A program made the translations under genes and the position numbers. Below are positions 6,941-8,981 of a stretch of DNA of 8,981 bases, piece by piece. The stretch comes from an uncultured Butyricicoccus sp. (GTDB lineage Bacteria > Bacillota > Clostridia > Oscillospirales > Butyricicoccaceae): contig USLE01000033.1 in NCBI GenBank assembly GCA_900555465.1, positions 1-8,981 on the forward strand, read 5' to 3'. Positions within the stretch are counted from its first letter, which is position 1; each line of letters begins with the position of its first letter. The notes beneath the pieces are model-generated. The model was not told the origin of the DNA, made no database searches, and was given only the letters and a program-made list of their open reading frames with translations.

Positions 6941-6988
6941 AAAAAGGCGCGCCGCACCCACGGAATCTTCCGCGGACGCAGCGCGCCT
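6941..6988 (-). terminator. Leader terminator (attenuator) upstream of the Cys-rich/SLH operon
   Basis: On the minus strand AGGCGCGC... (6988-6968) pairs with ...GCGCGCCT (6965-6945) over about 20 bp, allowing G-U pairs at four positions, with a 2-4 nt loop, and runs directly into TTTTT at 6945-6941. It lies between a promoter and the gene it would control, so it is an attenuator and not an end-of-gene terminator. Confidence 0.82.
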
Positions 6989-7016
6989 CTTGAAACGTCG
7001 TGAAGAGCTTTTGCGC
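6981..7016 (-). promoter_or_regulatory. Candidate antiterminator hairpin
   Basis: GCGC (7016-7013) and CTCTT (7007-7003) pair with AAGAG (6991-6987) and GCGC within 6986-6981. This pairing uses up the 5' arm of the terminator, so the two structures exclude each other. Further upstream the leader can form small hairpins at 7029-7049 (CAGAC/GTCTG) and 7062-7072 (GGGG/CCCC). No known riboswitch consensus was recognised. Confidence 0.5.
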
Positions 7017-7149
7017 AGGGAAAGCGGACAGACTGGCCCAGCCCGTCTGCCGGATGGTAGGGGGGACGCCCCGTTTGTCACATGGGATGATACGCATTTC
7101 CATCTTTTCCTCCCCGCAGTTTCGAGGTAAGTTCCTTGGTCGCATCTTT

Positions 7150-7155
7150 ATTATA
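7150..7155 (-). promoter_or_regulatory. Promoter -10 element for the leader/Cys-rich/SLH operon
   Basis: A perfect TATAAT on the minus strand is preceded by TG. No good -35 is seen at 16-18 bp, where a TCTTTTTTCCC stretch occupies the spacer. An activator-dependent promoter would fit, and the LuxR-type gene ends 82 bases upstream. The expected start is near 7143, giving a leader of about 240 nt. Confidence 0.6.
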
Positions 7156-7181
7156 CAGGGAAAAAAGAGGGAATACCATCG

Positions 7182-7204
7182 CCCGTTCAGGGGGGTAAAA
7201 CGGG
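7182..7204. promoter_or_regulatory. Inverted repeat between the regulator and the operon promoter
   Basis: The 6-bp arms CCCGTT (7182-7187) and AACGGG (7199-7204) flank 11 bases. It sits just upstream of the expected -35 position and just after the regulator's stop codon. It may be an activator operator or a weak terminator for the regulator gene; the six Ts on the minus strand at 7166-7161 are rather distant for the latter. Confidence 0.35.
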
Positions 7205-7237
7205 TGACCCCGGAGCCTATTTTGAGGGCCTCTCCGC

Positions 7238-8431
7238 CTATAAAAGCATATACTGCTTCAGGTCTTTCCGGGTCTCCACGTCCAGCTTCCGCATGGCCTC
7301 AGAGATGTGAGTTTTAACCGTATTTGCTGATATTTTCAGGTGTTCCGCGATCTCTTGGGTGGTCCAGTCCCGGGCCGCCAGCATGGCGATGGCAAACTCT
7401 GTGGTGGTCAGATCGTCCGCCACATCGTGGCCGGTGAGGGGGTTGTGAACTCTTCGCCATCCCGCAGAGAATCGGTAGGTGATGTCGATGATCCGCTTGA
7501 AATCCTCCGGCCAGTTCGGCTTGATGACCGCCTCCAGCATGGCTCCCAGCAGCCCGTGGTGTTCGCCGAAGCCCTCGATCAGGTCATCCGGCCGGGCGAT
7601 CTCCCAGGCCGTCAGGAGATGGGCCTCGGCTCGCTCCGTCTGCTTCAGACTCATGTAGTCCATCACCGCAATCAGGTGCAGGTAGATGGCGGGGATGGGG
7701 TAACTGGACGCGCCCATGGAGAGGGTGGCCTCCACAGTTCCGGCACTGTGGGCGTATTCTCCTTTCAGATAGAGATAGTGAGCCTTAACATAGAGGGCAA
7801 AGGCCCGCAGCCCCGGCGGCAGCAAGGGCAGAAAACGCTCCCCCTCGGGCAATTCCTCCGGTAGCGGCAGGTGAAGCAGCACCGCCCCCGCCGACGTCAC
7901 AAAAGCCGCCGCCGCTTGGAACTGGGGAACCAGCTCCCCCGCGCCGGCGAGGGAAGCGTTCAATTCCCCTAACGCAAATCTGGCCCGCTGGATCTCCCCG
8001 ATAGAGAGATTGGCATAGGCGTAGAGCAGGCAGGCGGACAGACGCGCCCCCGTGTCCGGGCTGGTGAGGCAGGCCTCCGCCGCCCGGGCTGCTTCCTCCG
8101 GCCGGCCGGTGAAGTAGTAGTACTCCGCTTGAGCGATGTCCCGCCGCAGGCCGGCCTCCATGTCCTCCACTGCGGCAAGACACTCACCCGGCCGGAAAGG
8201 GGTGTTCATCAGGGGCATCAGGTTGGCGTGGTTTAGCAGAGTAGCAGCGGACGCCCCCTCCTGTTTGGGGGCAAGCCGGGGATCCCGGGGCTTTTCCGCG
8301 TCCGCGGGGATGGCCCAGGATTTCCCGAATTTCCGAGCGCCGGGGATGCGCCCGGCGGTACAGAACTGCTGCACCATCCGGGGTGAGAGGTTCCATTTTT
8401 CCGCGGTCTCCTGCGCGGTGAGATATTCCAT
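7238..8431 (-). CDS. LuxR-family transcriptional regulator with N-terminal MerR/excisionase-like HTH
   Basis: The 397-residue start at ATG 8431 is chosen because GGAGGG (8444-8439) sits 7 bases upstream and a complete sigma-A promoter lies just beyond. Longer in-frame starts up to 8698 would cross that promoter. Residues 3-52 form a MerR/excisionase-like helix-turn-helix (LTAQETAEKWNLSPRMVQQ, then the wing GRIPGARKFGKSWAIP). Residues about 60-335 are alpha-helical and Ala/Leu-rich with TPR-like pairs (AEYYYFTGRPEEAARAAEAC), as in MalT-type sensors. Residues 341-397 are a LuxR HTH (TTQEIAEHLKISANTVKTHI). No receiver Asp site or ATPase P-loop is seen, so the input is probably a ligand or protein sensed by the helical middle. 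It lies immediately upstream of the Cys-rich/SLH operon in the same direction and is its likely regulator; this is inferred from position. Confidence 0.85.
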   Translation of the reverse strand: MEYLTAQETAEKWNLSPRMVQQFCTAGRIPGARKFGKSWAIPADAEKPRDPRLAPKQEGASAATLLNHANLMPLMNTPFRPGECLAAVEDMEAGLRRDIAQAEYYYFTGRPEEAARAAEACLTSPDTGARLSACLLYAYANLSIGEIQRARFALGELNASLAGAGELVPQFQAAAAFVTSAGAVLLHLPLPEELPEGERFLPLLPPGLRAFALYVKAHYLYLKGEYAHSAGTVEATLSMGASSYPIPAIYLHLIAVMDYMSLKQTERAEAHLLTAWEIARPDDLIEGFGEHHGLLGAMLEAVIKPNWPEDFKRIIDITYRFSAGWRRVHNPLTGHDVADDLTTTEFAIAMLAARDWTTQEIAEHLKISANTVKTHISEAMRKLDVETRKDLKQYMLL

Positions 8432-8465
8432 GTCAGAGCCCTCCAAAGACGATGTTCTGGCCTCT

Positions 8466-8494
8466 ATTATATGCGCGCCGGCGCATGGACGCAA
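8466..8494 (-). promoter_or_regulatory. Sigma-A promoter of the LuxR-type gene
   Basis: On the minus strand TTGCGT (8494-8489), a 17-bp spacer and a perfect TATAAT (8471-8466) lie about 35 bases upstream of the ATG at 8431. Confidence 0.8.
8471..8486. promoter_or_regulatory. Palindrome in the promoter spacer; candidate operator
   Basis: ATGCGC and GCGCAT flank GCCG (8471-8486), filling most of the -35/-10 spacer and touching the -10. A repressor bound here would block the promoter. Autoregulation by the adjacent regulator is an inference. Confidence 0.5.
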
Positions 8495-8617
8495 GAGACG
8501 AGTGAGCGAAGCTGGGGACTGCAGAGCTTTTTTGTTAACAGCGGCGTAGATCCTGAGCTGCTGATCGCGGAGATCGCTTGCCTTGCTCTGCCCTCTCACC
8601 GGCAAAACGGATACGCA

Positions 8618-8636
8618 GGGGAGAAAAATGCTCCCC
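8618..8636. repeat. Hairpin downstream of the DUF4143 gene
   Basis: GGGGAG (8618-8623) pairs with CTCCCC (8631-8636). On the minus strand the T-run lies in the loop and not after the stem, so terminator function is doubtful. The rest of 8495-8731 shows no supported gene. Confidence 0.45.
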
Positions 8637-8731
8637 GCTCCAGCCATGATATTGCGGAAGCAGAATGCCATTGCTTCAGAAAATATATACTTTCCCATAA
8701 GAAAAGTGTTGTGATAATAATGTCTATCGTA

Positions 8732-8981
8732 TCAGTTCCATTCTGGCTGCAGCAGGAAATCACGGATATTGCGGTGCTTGATCCCATTGCGGCTCATATC
8801 AAATTCATCCAAGGTGACAACATATTTGGGGAAGTTGTCCCGGACACGGTCATAAACGCCGAACTCCCGCTCTATGGTGTCTTCCGAGGTCAGCAGGTAT
8901 GCGACCTGTATATACAGCTTCTGCCCCTGATCCTCACACACAAAGTCGATCTCCTTATCACCCACCTTGCCGATGGTAACG
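8732..8981 (-). CDS. C-terminal part of an AAA-ATPase/DUF4143 protein; 5' end outside window
   Basis: The frame is open from the right edge (VTIGKVGDKEIDFVCEDQG) to a TGA at 8732. It contains the DUF4143 hallmarks: a VGDKEIDFV strand-turn with nuclease-like E-I-D, YIQVAYLL, a T-I-E-R-E-F helix, F-P-K-Y-V-V-T-L-D and a final GIKHRNIRDFLL. Full-length members are about 380-450 residues, with an N-terminal P-loop ATPase that would lie beyond the window. The function of the family is poorly defined; members are common in mobile and accessory regions of gut bacteria and have been suspected of defence or DNA-related roles. The end looks natural and the visible part has no frame break. It is the same family as the wreck at 2690-3062 but clearly divergent in sequence. 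Confidence 0.85.
   Translation of the reverse strand, partial: VTIGKVGDKEIDFVCEDQGQKLYIQVAYLLTSEDTIEREFGVYDRVRDNFPKYVVTLDEFDMSRNGIKHRNIRDFLLQPEWN

Larger units (their letters stand above)
6906..7103 (-). other. Possible leader ORF in frame with the Cys-rich gene
   Basis: ATG at 7103 has GGAGG (7113-7109) 5 bases upstream, a better ribosome site than that of the downstream gene. It opens MEMRIIPCDKRGVPPTI and runs 66 codons in the same frame straight through the terminator hairpin into the Cys-rich protein. It has a basic, Cys-rich, low-conservation feel and its bases are constrained by RNA structure. It may be a leader peptide whose translation disrupts the terminator, an N-terminal extension, or chance. 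Confidence 0.35.
2473..8981. mobile_element. Putative integrated genomic island (distal end at 2473; other end outside window)
   Basis: The tRNA fragment abuts the tRNA's own terminator on its left, so the recombined boundary lies on its right, and inserted DNA should extend rightward to a complete tRNA-Arg beyond the window. The content fits: repeats beside the junction, an integrase remnant and decayed accessory genes. No active integrase, relaxase or phage structural gene is in view. The extent is therefore inferred, and the intact SLH module could also be older chromosome brought next to the scar by rearrangement. Confidence 0.45.

Noticed and set aside
8432..8698. N-terminal extension of the LuxR-type regulator to ATG 8698
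   Set aside because: It would cover a consensus promoter, and the extension has no HTH-like or conserved character. ATG 8431 has the proper GGAGGG.

Overview
The window looks like chromosome of a GC-rich, gut-type Clostridia species. Oscillospirales is my best guess. The grounds are two surface proteins ending in triple S-layer homology (SLH) repeats, AGGAGG-type ribosome binding sites, sigma-A promoters and clostridial-style genomic-island debris. The assignment is inferred from protein style, not from a marker gene.

Left part (1-2472), probably the older chromosomal backbone. A partial plus-strand gene encodes an SLH-anchored serine esterase and is followed by a strong intrinsic terminator. 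About 500 bases with no convincing gene follow, and then a minus-strand terminator that directly abuts the 3' end of a broken tRNA-Arg(CCG).

Junction (2473-2660). Only the tRNA-Arg from its anticodon loop to CCA is present. It is followed by an 11-bp tandem repeat and two perfect inverted repeats. This is the expected footprint of a tyrosine-recombinase island integrated in the tRNA gene. The geometry (fragment next to the tRNA's own terminator) places the island to the right, with the complete tRNA and active integrase beyond the window.

Decayed zone (2690-3684). Minus-strand remnants: a frameshifted AAA-ATPase/DUF4143 C-terminus, the catalytic C-terminal tail of a tyrosine integrase, and a broken small protein.

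Intact minus-strand module (3687-8494), read right to left. First comes a LuxR-family regulator with an added N-terminal MerR/excisionase-like helix-turn-helix; its sigma-A promoter carries a palindrome in the spacer. Next is a second promoter with a roughly 200-nt structured leader, in which an antiterminator and a terminator compete for the same bases. Then comes a 112-residue Cys/His-rich protein, and finally, overlapping it by ATGA, a 944-residue secreted beta-helix/SLH protein ending in a 14-bp-stem terminator. I infer that the regulator and the attenuator control production of the small protein and the surface protein as one unit.

Right edge (8732-8981). The 3' end of another ATPase/DUF4143 gene runs off the window.
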